Source: Mycolicibacterium sp. CR10
GTDB lineage: Bacteria > Actinomycetota > Actinomycetes > Mycobacteriales > Mycobacteriaceae
DNA: 64,000 nt
Direction of reading: 5' to 3'
Assembly: GCF_005222675.1 (NCBI RefSeq)
Contig: NZ_STGE01000074.1
Coordinates: 62,001 to 126,000 of the forward strand
Shown piece after piece: positions 50,388-58,382 of this stretch; position 1 is the first letter of the stretch; the number at the start of each line of letters is the position of its first letter. A program made the translations under genes and the position numbers. The notes under the pieces were generated by a model, which had not been told where the DNA came from, ran no database searches, and saw nothing but the letters and a program-made list of their open reading frames with translations.

Positions 50388-51346
50388 ATCTCGATCAGGA
50401 TTTTGCCGACGGCGCGTCCGTCGGCGACGTGACGCAACGCCGCCGCAGTCTGCGCGAGTGGGTACACCGCGCCGATGTGCGGGGACACGCGCCCCGACAC
50501 CAGCAGGTCTCGCAGTTCACGCTCGTTGCGTTCGAACTCATCGGGCGCCACGTCCTGAAATTGAAACCCAAGGATGTGAATCCCCTTGATCAGCACGAGG
50601 TTCAACGGGATCCGGGGTATCACCCCTGATGCGTAGCCTACGGTCACGAAGCGTCCGCCGCGGCTCAGTGAGCGAAGCGCCGGTTCGGCGAGTTCGCCGC
50701 CGACCGGGTCGACCACCACGTCGGCTCCGTCCGGCAGTGCGCCGCGCAGCGCCGCCCGGAGGTCGCCGTCGGCGTAGTTGATCAACCGCTCGGCACCGTA
50801 ATCGGCTGCCACACAGAGTTTCTCGGCCGAGGATGCCACCGCGGTGACGTGCGCGCCCATCGTGACGCCGAGCTGCACCGCCGCGAGCCCCACGCCCCCG
50901 CCGGCGCCGAGCACGACGAGTTCGTCGCCTGCGGTGAGCCGCGCCATCGAGCGCAGCGTGTGGTACGCCGTCCGGTGGGCGACGCCGAACGCCGCGGCGG
51001 TCTTCGTGTCGACGCCGTCGGGGATGCGGGCGAGGCCGGCCGGGTCGACCGCGACCCGTTCGGCGAAGGCGCCGAACATCCCCGTCCCGGTCACACGGTC
51101 GCCGACAGCGAAACCGATTGTTTCTGAACCGATTTCGTCGACGACCCCGGCGAACTCGCTGCCCGGGACGAACGGCGCCACAACGCTGACCTGATACTGG
51201 TCGGCCACCAGCAGCACGTCCGGGAAGTTCACCGCGGCGGCCTGCACGCGGATGCCAACCTTGCCGGGCCCGACGACAGGCCCGGGTAGCTCTTCGACGC
51301 GCACCACCTCCGGCGGCCCGTACTCCGGGCAGACCGCGGCCCGCAT
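50384..51346 (-). CDS. NADPH:quinone oxidoreductase-like (MDR family) protein
   Basis: A 320-residue medium-chain dehydrogenase/reductase. GAGGGVGLAAVQLG binds NADPH, VDPVGGELAEPALRSL follows, and the N-terminal GroES-like fold lacks zinc-binding Cys. It reduces quinones or enoyl compounds, or oxidises alkenals. It lies 7 bp after the APH-type gene in the same operon, so a role in the same acyl-CoA pathway is plausible. Confidence 0.88.
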   Translation of the reverse strand: MRAAVCPEYGPPEVVRVEELPGPVVGPGKVGIRVQAAAVNFPDVLLVADQYQVSVVAPFVPGSEFAGVVDEIGSETIGFAVGDRVTGTGMFGAFAERVAVDPAGLARIPDGVDTKTAAAFGVAHRTAYHTLRSMARLTAGDELVVLGAGGGVGLAAVQLGVTMGAHVTAVASSAEKLCVAADYGAERLINYADGDLRAALRGALPDGADVVVDPVGGELAEPALRSLSRGGRFVTVGYASGVIPRIPLNLVLIKGIHILGFQFQDVAPDEFERNERELRDLLVSGRVSPHIGAVYPLAQTAAALRHVADGRAVGKILIEI

Positions 51347-51353
51347 CGGAACG

Positions 51354-52451
51354 CTAACCCCGGTAGTCCGTCGACTCGGCGAGCTCGGCGGCAGAGGCCA
51401 TCAGGTCGGTCACGACGGGTCCGAACGCCAGTAGCTTCTCATCGTCGCCCGCCCTCTGGAAACCCTGCTCCAGGACGATCGCCAGCTTCCATTTGGCCAG
51501 CACCAGGTAGTAATCGAGGTCGTCGACCTGACGTCCCGACACCGCGGCGTAGTGCGCGACCACCTCGTCGCGTGCGGGCATCCCGCGCATGTCGACGTAA
51601 CTCATATCGGCGTCCTGCGGATCGTTCGTGTCACCCGGCCAACTCTGCACCATCCATCCGAGATCCAGTTTTGGATCACCGACGGTGCCCATCTCCCAGT
51701 CGACCAGCGCGGCCAGCCGGGCCGGAGCGCCGTGCCGGTACATCACGTTGGCGAACTGATAGTCGCCGTGCATCAGGCCGGGGATGAAGTCGAGCGGCTT
51801 GTGCTCCTTGAGCCAGGCGGTGGCAACCTCGAGGCCGGGCAGATCGCGCGCCTTGATGCGCTCCAGAAAGCCGATCCACCGATCGACCTGACGTTCGTGG
51901 AAGCCGTCGGGCCTTCCGAGGTCCTGCAACCCCGTGGCCTTCCAGTCGACCTTCGACAACAGCGCGATACCTTCCGCCAGTTGGTAACCCAGCCCCTTCC
52001 GGGCGTCGAGGTCGGTGTCGAATGGCGCGGGCCACTTTCCGTGCGTGTCCATCGGGGACCATCCGTCGACGAACCCCATGAGGTAGAACGGGCGACCCAG
52101 GACGGACGGGTCATCGCAGACTCCGACCGCGGCGGTGTGCGGCACGTCGGTGCCGTCGAGGGCTTCGATGATCCGCCACTCCCGCAGAATGCCCTTGTCG
52201 CGGTCCGGGGGAGCGCCCGGTGGTGGCATGCGGATAACGCACCGCTCGTCGCCGCGGGTGAGTTCGTAGATCACGTTCTGGGTGCCGCCGGACAGGAACC
52301 GGGTGCGCAGCGGTTCGCCCTTGCCTGGCAGCGCCGCCGCGTCCATCCAGTCGGCGAGACGCGCGGTGTCGATCGGCTCGCTCACGGTGTGATGGTTCGC
52401 TTCGCACGCTTCGCTGACGGTTTGATGGTTCGCTTCGCAAGCTTCGCTCAC
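51354..52451 (-). CDS. APH-type kinase of an ACAD10/11-like pair
   Basis: 365 residues from the GTG that overlaps the acyl-CoA dehydrogenase stop (GTGA). The first 22 residues are two copies of an 11-residue repeat (VSEACEANH(Q/H)T) before VSEPIDTARL, so the original start may be the third GTG. FLSGGTQN, LMHGDYQFANV and ALVDWEMG are the nucleotide and catalytic motifs. In human ACAD10/11 an APH kinase is fused to an acyl-CoA dehydrogenase; here the two are adjacent genes, which suggests phosphorylation of hydroxyacyl-CoAs. Confidence 0.87.
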   Translation of the reverse strand: MSEACEANHQTVSEACEANHHTVSEPIDTARLADWMDAAALPGKGEPLRTRFLSGGTQNVIYELTRGDERCVIRMPPPGAPPDRDKGILREWRIIEALDGTDVPHTAAVGVCDDPSVLGRPFYLMGFVDGWSPMDTHGKWPAPFDTDLDARKGLGYQLAEGIALLSKVDWKATGLQDLGRPDGFHERQVDRWIGFLERIKARDLPGLEVATAWLKEHKPLDFIPGLMHGDYQFANVMYRHGAPARLAALVDWEMGTVGDPKLDLGWMVQSWPGDTNDPQDADMSYVDMRGMPARDEVVAHYAAVSGRQVDDLDYYLVLAKWKLAIVLEQGFQRAGDDEKLLAFGPVVTDLMASAAELAESTDYRG

Positions 52452-52456
52452 TGGTT
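52391..52456 (-). repeat. Tandem 33-bp repeat at the start of the APH-type gene
   Basis: Two copies of a 33-bp unit (52391-52423 and 52424-52456) share GATGGTTCGCTTCGCA and differ at few positions. A partial third is visible to about 52377. Each unit repeats the GTG-AGC start context, so every copy offers a possible initiation codon. Confidence 0.8.
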
Positions 52457-53746
52457 GCCCGATTCGAGTTCGAGATACTCGGCGAAGCGCTTCCGCGCGG
52501 CTTCGCGTTTGCGGGGCAGCCACTCGGAGGGCCACACATCGTCGCTGGCCTTATAGTTGCGCAGCACCTGCTTGGCCACCGTGGTCTTGTGCACCTCGGT
52601 GGGACCGTCGGCCAGTCCCATCACTGCCGCCCCGGTGACCATGCCGAGGAACGGCATCTCATTGGTGACGCCGAGTGCGCCGTGCACTTGCATTGCCCGC
52701 CAGGCGATATCGTGCAGGACCGTCGGCATGACGACCTTGACCGCGGCGATGTCCTTGCGTACGCGTTTGTAGTCGTTGTACTTGTCGATTTCCCACGCTG
52801 TGTAGAGCACCATCAACCGGAACTGCTTGAGCTGGGCGTAGGAGTCGGCGATGTACTCCTGGACCGCCTGCTTGTCGGCCAGCAGGCTGCCTGCCGTTTC
52901 CCGGCTCAGGACGCGTTCGCACATCATGTCGATGGCCTTCTGGGCCAGGCCGATGGTCCGCATCGCGTGGTGGATGCGCCCGCCACCGAGGCGGGTCTGA
53001 GCGATCACGAACGCCTGCCCCTCGCCGCCGAGCAGCGCGGAATCAGGTACCCGCACGTTGTCGTAGTGGATCAGCGCGTGGCTGCCCTCGTTCTCGCGTT
53101 CGCCGTGCAACCCGACATTGCGTACGATCTTCACTCCGGGTGTGTCGGTCGGCAGCAGGAACATCGACATGCCCTGGTAAGCACTGACATCCGGGTTCGT
53201 CACCACCATCACGATCAGGAACGAGGCGGTATTGGCGTTGGAGGAGAAGTACTTCCAGCCGTTGATCACCCAGTCGTCGCCGTCGCGCGTAGCGCTCGTC
53301 TTGAATTGCGTCGGGTCGGCGCCGCCCTGGGGTTCGGTCATCGAGTAGCTGGAGAACAGTTCGCCGTCGAGCAGGGGCCGCAGGTAGCGCTCCTTCTGCT
53401 CGGGAGTGCCGTAGTGGGCGATGATCTCGGCGTTGCCGGTGTCGGGGGCCTGGCAGCCGAAGATGATCGGCGCCCACTGCGATCGGCCGATGACCTCGTT
53501 GAGCAGCGCGAGCTTCAGTTGGCCGTACCCTTGGCCGCCGAGCTCGGGGCCGAGATGGGTTGCCCACAAACCCTTCTGGCGCACCTGCTCCTTAAGCGGG
53601 TCGACGACCTTGCGTCTGGTCTCGGTGAGCGGGGTGAACTGCAGGTGCGGCCAGATCAGGTCGAGAGGCTCGACCTCATCGCGCACGACTGCATCCGCCC
53701 AGTCCAGCAGTTCCTGGTAGTCAGGGTCGGTCTCGAAATCCCACAT
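52448..53746 (-). CDS. Acyl-CoA dehydrogenase, ACAD10/11-like
   Basis: A 432-residue protein from the ATG at 53746. An extended N-terminus (MWDFETDPDYQELLDWADAVVRDEVEPLD) is typical of the ACAD10/11-like group. YSMTEPQGGADPTQFKTSATRDG and VHGALGVTNEMP(F) are present, and the C-terminus is rich in basic residues. It lies 19 bp downstream of a TetR gene and is coupled to the APH kinase. It probably acts on hydroxyacyl-CoA products after phosphorylation. Confidence 0.9.
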   Translation of the reverse strand: MWDFETDPDYQELLDWADAVVRDEVEPLDLIWPHLQFTPLTETRRKVVDPLKEQVRQKGLWATHLGPELGGQGYGQLKLALLNEVIGRSQWAPIIFGCQAPDTGNAEIIAHYGTPEQKERYLRPLLDGELFSSYSMTEPQGGADPTQFKTSATRDGDDWVINGWKYFSSNANTASFLIVMVVTNPDVSAYQGMSMFLLPTDTPGVKIVRNVGLHGERENEGSHALIHYDNVRVPDSALLGGEGQAFVIAQTRLGGGRIHHAMRTIGLAQKAIDMMCERVLSRETAGSLLADKQAVQEYIADSYAQLKQFRLMVLYTAWEIDKYNDYKRVRKDIAAVKVVMPTVLHDIAWRAMQVHGALGVTNEMPFLGMVTGAAVMGLADGPTEVHKTTVAKQVLRNYKASDDVWPSEWLPRKREAARKRFAEYLELESGNQ

Positions 53747-53765
53747 GCGGCCTCCTTGCCGGAAT

Positions 53766-54425
53766 TCAGGGTCGGTGTGTGTATCCCGTGACGAGCGTGC
53801 AGATATCGGCGGTGACGACCTCGGCGAACGAGCGTGGCCCGAACGCCCCCGCCGCCCAGTGCCTGGCGCCCTCGCTGACCATCGTCTGCGCCAGGTAGGC
53901 GAGGTGGGGGACGTCGCCATCGGCCACATGAGAACCGAGCTTGCCGTCGGCCTTGGCCCTCGTGAAGAGTTCGCGGAACATATCGGTGTCCATGTCGGGG
54001 GGAGCGCCCTCGGCCAGGATGCGGTGCTCGTGGCGGTAGCCCTCGAGGATCGTCTCGATGACCAGTTCCTTCGGGTTGCGTGCCATCGACCGCTCGAAGG
54101 CCTGCAGCGCTGCGGAGACGACTGCCTCGATCTCGTAGGGCTTCTCGAGCAACCGGTGGATCGCGCGTTGCGCCGACTGCGTTGACATGACGCCGACTTC
54201 GAAGAGCACGTCCTCCTTGCGGGGGAAGTAGAAGTAGAACAGCGCCTTCGACACCCCCGCGGCCATGCAGATGTCGGCGACGGTGGTCGTGGCGTAGCCC
54301 TTGGTGCGCCACAACGCCATGGCGGCCTGGACGAGTTGACGCTTCGTCTCGTGCGACCGGGCCCGCTGAAATGATGCGCGGCGCTGACCGCGGTCAGCTT
54401 GAGCGCTGCGCGAAGGGCTGGCCAC
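53766..54425 (-). CDS. TetR family transcriptional regulator
   Basis: A 219-residue protein with a GTG start. An Arg/Ser-rich N-terminal stretch of about 25 residues precedes the helix-turn-helix (KRQLVQAAMALWRTKGYATTTVADICMAAGVSKALFYFYFPRKEDV, about 28-73). It is first in the operon with the acyl-CoA dehydrogenase, APH kinase and quinone reductase. A palindrome 33 bp upstream supports autoregulation. Confidence 0.9.
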   Translation of the reverse strand: MASPSRSAQADRGQRRASFQRARSHETKRQLVQAAMALWRTKGYATTTVADICMAAGVSKALFYFYFPRKEDVLFEVGVMSTQSAQRAIHRLLEKPYEIEAVVSAALQAFERSMARNPKELVIETILEGYRHEHRILAEGAPPDMDTDMFRELFTRAKADGKLGSHVADGDVPHLAYLAQTMVSEGARHWAAGAFGPRSFAEVVTADICTLVTGYTHRP

Positions 54426-54457
54426 AGGCGGACCATACCCCGTAATGGCGAAGCTGA

Positions 54458-54472
54458 CTAGTGTCTAACTAG
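54458..54472. promoter_or_regulatory. Palindrome before the TetR gene at 53766
   Basis: CTAGT-GTCTA-ACTAG is a perfect 5-bp inverted repeat with a 5-bp centre. It lies 33 bp upstream of the TetR GTG and 36 bp upstream of the small rightward gene. A probable TetR site. Confidence 0.5.
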
Positions 54473-54507
54473 CTGACGATCCGGCGATGCGGGGGCAGAC
54501 TGGTCGG

Positions 54508-54711
54508 ATGGCGACAGCACTGCGGGTGGCCGCGCTGGCGTTTGGATTCCTGGCGTTGAGCGCCGGAGGGTTACAACTCTGGGCATACGCCGCGACCGAC
54601 CGCCCAAGGCACCTGATCCTCGGCGTGTTCGCCGTGGCAGTGGGAGGCTGCGTCATCGCGGCCGTCGTCTCGGCGATCGTCGCGGCGGTCCGAAACCGGC
54701 CGTCAGACTGA
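54508..54711 (+). CDS. Small two-helix membrane protein
   Basis: 67 residues from the ATG at 54508; an ATG at 54487 would add seven residues. Two hydrophobic helices (about 5-25 and 34-60) are separated by a short polar turn WAYAATDRPRH, and the C-terminus is basic. There is no clear ribosome-binding site. The stop overlaps the convergent EBP-like gene by 9 bp. Function unknown. Confidence 0.6.
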   Translation: MATALRVAALAFGFLALSAGGLQLWAYAATDRPRHLILGVFAVAVGGCVIAAVVSAIVAAVRNRPSD

Positions 54712-55485
54712 CGCGCCCGCTCGTCGCGTCAGGTAGTCGATCTGGCGGTAGATCGCGACGAGGACGAAGAACGGCAGGATCATGAAGGGCACGTTCTCCG
54801 CGACGAACTTGAACCACAGACCGAATGCGCCCTGCCCGATATCGCTGAATCCCGACCGCACCTCAGACAGGAAGTACACCCCGGTGCTGCTGATCAGCAT
54901 CGCGCATCCCGCGAAAGCCAGCCACAGACAACGGATCCGCGACTCCACCGGGAGATCAGTCCGCATCAGCCGGGTCCACACCACGAACAGCATTGCGCCG
55001 GTGATGACGCCGACGAGTTCGAGGCCGAAGATCCAGTTGTTGCCACTGGTGTAGCGGGTGTCGGCGAGGCCGTACTGCCACCACAGCCACTTCCACCCGG
55101 GATCGGTGGTGGGCGTCCACAGATTGAAGGGGTGGCCGATCAGGAAGATCGTCTCGTAGCCGAGTTGGCTGCCCGCGGTGTACGGCAGGTAGATCAGCGT
55201 CAGTTCCGATGCCCTCTCCAGGCGGTGGCGTTGCTCGCCGCGGCCCGTCCAAAAGTAGACCAGGGGTAGCACGATCACCGGCAACCCGAACGCAAGATTG
55301 GCGACGACGTCGACGGTGAAGGTCGGGGGCAGTATCCGAGTGCCGATCCCGACCACCGCCAGAGTGAATGCGAAACCGGTGAACGCCGTGAGTGCGAGGT
55401 AGGTCCGACGCCGGTGTGGCGCCCACGGCCGTGCCAGGTTGGGTTCCCGGTCCGACAGTGCCTGGGTTGCGACGTCCGACGTCAA
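54703..55485 (-). CDS. Emopamil-binding-protein (EXPERA)-family membrane protein
   Basis: 260 residues from a TTG at 55485 with AGGAGA upstream. It has about six helices. The segment YxxADTRYxxxNNWIFGLE (138-156) and the distal VYFLSEVRSGF...WFKFVAENVPFMILP resemble the eukaryotic sterol delta8-delta7 isomerase EBP, which has KGDSRY...CME and YFLTEHRDGF...WFYFVFMNALWLVLP. The Glu of the EBP HxxxE motif is kept (Glu111), but His becomes Gln107. It may isomerise or bind a sterol-like lipid. The start is the least certain part. Confidence 0.75.
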   Translation of the reverse strand: MTSDVATQALSDREPNLARPWAPHRRRTYLALTAFTGFAFTLAVVGIGTRILPPTFTVDVVANLAFGLPVIVLPLVYFWTGRGEQRHRLERASELTLIYLPYTAGSQLGYETIFLIGHPFNLWTPTTDPGWKWLWWQYGLADTRYTSGNNWIFGLELVGVITGAMLFVVWTRLMRTDLPVESRIRCLWLAFAGCAMLISSTGVYFLSEVRSGFSDIGQGAFGLWFKFVAENVPFMILPFFVLVAIYRQIDYLTRRAGASV

Positions 55486-55674
55486 GGTGTCTGTCTCCTG
55501 TGTGAGGGTGTCCGATCGGACCCTAGCCCCCGTTCGGGCGGCGACGCTGAGCAATCGCTCAACTTCGTCGACTTCTCGCCGAGAATGGCGCCCGGAGATG
55601 GCGCTTGGCGACGGTGGCGGCGCCCTCCGTCGTTGACGGCGGTCGGGACGTATGGAAATGTGATAGTCATATGT

Positions 55675-55689
55675 GAGAATCGCGTTCTC
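55675..55689. promoter_or_regulatory. GAGAATCGCGTTCTC palindrome upstream of a P450
   Basis: GAGAA and TTCTC half-sites sit at the same 5-bp spacing as at 5982, 35049 and 41905, with two mismatches in the inner bases. It is 27 bp before the P450 ATG at 55717, where a repressor would block initiation. Confidence 0.6.
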
Positions 55690-55716
55690 GCAGTCCACGC
55701 CCATTCGAGGAGCAGT

Positions 55717-57003
55717 ATGGCGATCGATCCCGCCGGTATCGACTGGTTCAGGGACCCACGGCTGGTCGACGACCCGTACCCGTATTTCAACGCACTGCGC
55801 AGCAAGTGTCCGGTCGAGCCCGAAGACCACTACGGCGTCACGATGGTCACCGGCTGGGAGGAAGCCGTCGCGGTCTACAACGACGACAAGACGTTCTCGT
55901 CGTGCACGTCGGTGACCGGTCCGTTCCCCGGCTTCCCGGTGCCGCTCGAGGGGGACGACGTCACCGAGCTGATCGAGAAGCACCGCGACGAGCTGCCTTT
56001 CAGCGACCAGCTACCCACGCTCGACCCGCCCGTGCACACCAACCATCGGTCCCTGATGATGCGGCTGATCACCCCCAAGCGCCTCAAGGAGAATGAGGAC
56101 GCGATGTGGGCACTGGCCGACGAGGTGCTCGACACCTTCCTGGCACCCGGCAGGGGCGAATTCATCAAGGGCTTCGCCAGTCCGTTCACGCTGTTGGTGA
56201 TCGCGGACCTGCTGGGCATCCCACCGGAGGACCGCAACGCGTTCGTCGACGGAATCTCCCAGCACTCCGGAGGCGGGGTGGGCAGCACCAGCAAGGAGTC
56301 GCTGTCGCACTCCCCGTTGGAGTTCCTGTACGGCCAGTTCGAGGAGTACGTCGTCGACCGACGTGAAAATCCCCGCGAGGACATCCTCACCGGGCTCGCT
56401 ACTGCGCTGTTCCCCGATGGCACCACGCCCAGTCCGGGTGACGTCGCACGGGTGGCCACCAATGTGTTCTCGGCGGGCCAGGAGACGACGGTCCGGCTGC
56501 TCGGCACCGCGCTGAAGGTGCTCGGCGACCGGCCGGACATCCAGAAGCGGGTGCGCGAGGACCGCAGCCTGCTGCCGAACTTCATCGAGGAGGCGCTGCG
56601 CCACGAGAGCCCCGTCAAGGGCGACTTCAGGCTCTCGCGGACCCCGGTGAACGTCGGCGGCCATGAGCTGGGTGCGGGCACCACGGTCATGGTCGTCAAC
56701 GGCGCCGCCAACCGCGACCCGCGCCGGTTCGACGAGCCCGACGAGTTCGATCCCGCGCGCAAGAACGCCCGCCAGCACCTGGCGTTCGGCCGCGGCATCC
56801 ACAGCTGCCCCGGCGCCCCACTGGCACGTGCCGAGACGCGCGTCGGGCTGGAGCGGCTGCTCGACCGCACCTCCGACATCAGGATCTCGGAGGAGAAACA
56901 CGGGCCGGCGGGCAACCGCGACTACCACTACATTCCGACGTTCATCCTGCGCGGGCTCACGCACCTGCACCTCGAGTTCGACGTGAACGAGCCACGCGCC
57001 TGA
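55717..57003 (+). CDS. Cytochrome P450
   Basis: A 428-residue P450 from the ATG after GAGGAGC. The I-helix motif is SAGQETT (Gln in place of the usual acidic residue), ExxR is in EEALRHE, and the heme loop FGRGIHSCPG carries Cys364. The N-terminus IDWFRDPRLVDDPYPYFNALR is common to mycobacterial P450s of sterol and terpenoid metabolism. It is followed after one base overlap by its ferredoxin. Confidence 0.93.
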   Translation: MAIDPAGIDWFRDPRLVDDPYPYFNALRSKCPVEPEDHYGVTMVTGWEEAVAVYNDDKTFSSCTSVTGPFPGFPVPLEGDDVTELIEKHRDELPFSDQLPTLDPPVHTNHRSLMMRLITPKRLKENEDAMWALADEVLDTFLAPGRGEFIKGFASPFTLLVIADLLGIPPEDRNAFVDGISQHSGGGVGSTSKESLSHSPLEFLYGQFEEYVVDRRENPREDILTGLATALFPDGTTPSPGDVARVATNVFSAGQETTVRLLGTALKVLGDRPDIQKRVREDRSLLPNFIEEALRHESPVKGDFRLSRTPVNVGGHELGAGTTVMVVNGAANRDPRRFDEPDEFDPARKNARQHLAFGRGIHSCPGAPLARAETRVGLERLLDRTSDIRISEEKHGPAGNRDYHYIPTFILRGLTHLHLEFDVNEPRA

Positions 57004-57191
57004 TGAAGGTCACCGTCGACGAGGACCGGTGCGCCGGCCACGGCATGTGCCTGACGCTGTGTCCCGAGGTGTTCGAGCTGTCCGACGACGGGTGGGCGGT
57101 TGCCGATCCCGAGGAGGTTCCAGAGGGTCTGGAGGACGCGGCCCGCGAGGCCATCGACAACTGCCCCGAGCGGGCGATCCGCGAGATCTGA
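57003..57191 (+). CDS. Single-cluster ferredoxin, P450 partner
   Basis: A 62-residue ferredoxin whose start overlaps the P450 stop (TGATG). Cys10, Cys16 and Cys54 are cluster ligands, with His13 at the variable position. An extra Cys20 (CLTLCPEVF) occupies the site of a fourth ligand of a full 4-Cys motif, often Ala in relatives. It is acidic, as expected for docking to P450. Confidence 0.92.
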   Translation: MKVTVDEDRCAGHGMCLTLCPEVFELSDDGWAVADPEEVPEGLEDAAREAIDNCPERAIREI

Positions 57192-57223
57192 TCCAAAGAG
57201 CATCACCGACAAGGAGATTCGTT

Positions 57224-57508
57224 GTGGCCAAAGGGTATGTGATCATCACCGAGGACATCAAGGATCCGGCAGGCATGGCCGAGTACGGCAAGCTCGCCAG
57301 CCAGACCATGGGCGGTGCGACGGTGCTGGCGTTCGGCCCCGCGGCCGAGACGCTCGAGGGGGAGTGGCACGGCACTCAGACCGTGCTTCTCGAGTTCGAA
57401 TCTGTCGAGGCGGCCAAGCAGTGGTACTACTCCGACGAGTACCAGGCGGCCGCGAAGCTACGGCAGGCCGCTGCCGACTGCAACGGGGTCATCGTCTCCG
57501 GCTTCTGA
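57224..57508 (+). CDS. DUF1330-family small protein
   Basis: A 94-residue dimeric alpha/beta barrel-like protein. AKGYVIITEDIKDPAGMAEYGKLA and the LLEFESVEAAKQWYYSDEYQAA segment are characteristic of DUF1330. GTG start 8 bp after AAGGAG. The function of the family is not settled. It ends the P450-ferredoxin operon and may be an isomerase or monooxygenase-like accessory protein. Confidence 0.88.
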   Translation: MAKGYVIITEDIKDPAGMAEYGKLASQTMGGATVLAFGPAAETLEGEWHGTQTVLLEFESVEAAKQWYYSDEYQAAAKLRQAAADCNGVIVSGF

Positions 57509-57526
57509 TCGCGTCGCCCACCTGCG

Positions 57527-57590
57527 CCGCGGAATAGCATTCCTGGCTGTGATTGAGCGAAAATCACAGCCCGGAACGCTATTTCGCGGG
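57527..57590. repeat. Hairpin repeat (family 1) between convergent genes
   Basis: The left arm (57527-57554) and right arm (57561-57588) are about 27 bp long with three to four mismatches and a short loop. The arm begins CCGCGGAATAGCATTCC, and the distal TGTGATTG resembles the loop of the copy at 24504-24566. It fills the gap between the DUF1330 and hydrolase genes. Confidence 0.8.
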
Positions 57591-57592
57591 AG

Positions 57593-58372
57593 TCAGTGGG
57601 GAGACAGCGGCGCGATGGGCGTGGTCGTGGTCGCGTGCAGGAGCAGTTCCGCGAGCTCTCGTGGCCGCGACAGGAACGGCGAGTGCGACGTATCGATCGT
57701 CAACTGCTCGACACCGAGTCGCCGCGTGACGGTGTCGGCCAGCCATTGCGGCATCGACCGATCCTGCAGACAGCGAATGAAGCTGCGCGGCAGGTCCGCC
57801 TCCCAGAAGGACGGTACCGACACCGGCGTCACGGTGGTGTCCCCGAAGCGCTCCGGTCCGAGGCGCTCGAACGCCCAGCGAGCCGTGGCCTCGTCGCAGT
57901 CGTGATAGAAGTACTTCCACGCGCCGGAGAAGTCCGCGAACCACATGGCACCGTCGTCGTCGAACTTCAAGTAGCTCAACATCTCTCCGACGTCGCCGTC
58001 GAACTCCTCGCCCAACTCGTCGTCGGAATCACGCATCGCCATGGCCTCGGGGTAGGTGCGGCCCTCCCGTGGCAGAGCGGCGGCGACGTAGACGACGTGG
58101 CTCACCATGTCCGGTCGGCCATCGGCGGCCAGGGTGGCATCGAAACCACCCCCGGAATGTCCGACGAGGACGCTCGTGGTGCCGTCCCCGGTGTCCATCG
58201 CGGCCAGGATCGCGTCGCGACGGTTGGCCAGCGTCGACTCCTGATCGACGAGCGCGCCGTGGCCGGGCAGATCGACAGCGACACCGTCATGTCCGAGCGA
58301 CCGCAACTCATCGATGGTGCGCTCCCAGCACCACGCGGCGTGAAATCCGCCGTGTACGAAGACGAATCGCAC
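57593..58372 (-). CDS. Alpha/beta hydrolase
   Basis: 259 residues from a GTG at 58372. FVHGGFHAAWCWER is the oxyanion segment, VGHSGGGFDATLA carries the nucleophile Ser, and TSHSPFLSRP the His, as in the methylesterase/hydroxynitrile-lyase group. It lies 10 bp after a ferredoxin in the same direction, within the P450-ferredoxin-hydrolase operon. It probably hydrolyses an ester of the oxidised substrate. Confidence 0.87.
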   Translation of the reverse strand: MRFVFVHGGFHAAWCWERTIDELRSLGHDGVAVDLPGHGALVDQESTLANRRDAILAAMDTGDGTTSVLVGHSGGGFDATLAADGRPDMVSHVVYVAAALPREGRTYPEAMAMRDSDDELGEEFDGDVGEMLSYLKFDDDGAMWFADFSGAWKYFYHDCDEATARWAFERLGPERFGDTTVTPVSVPSFWEADLPRSFIRCLQDRSMPQWLADTVTRRLGVEQLTIDTSHSPFLSRPRELAELLLHATTTTPIAPLSPH

Positions 58373-58382
58373 TAGCGCGCGA

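Noticed and set aside
52448..54436. A single 662-residue frame joining a TetR-like region to the acyl-CoA dehydrogenase
   Set aside because: The upstream part is an Arg/Ser-rich shadow of the real TetR gene in another frame. The acyl-CoA dehydrogenase starts at the ATG at 53746.
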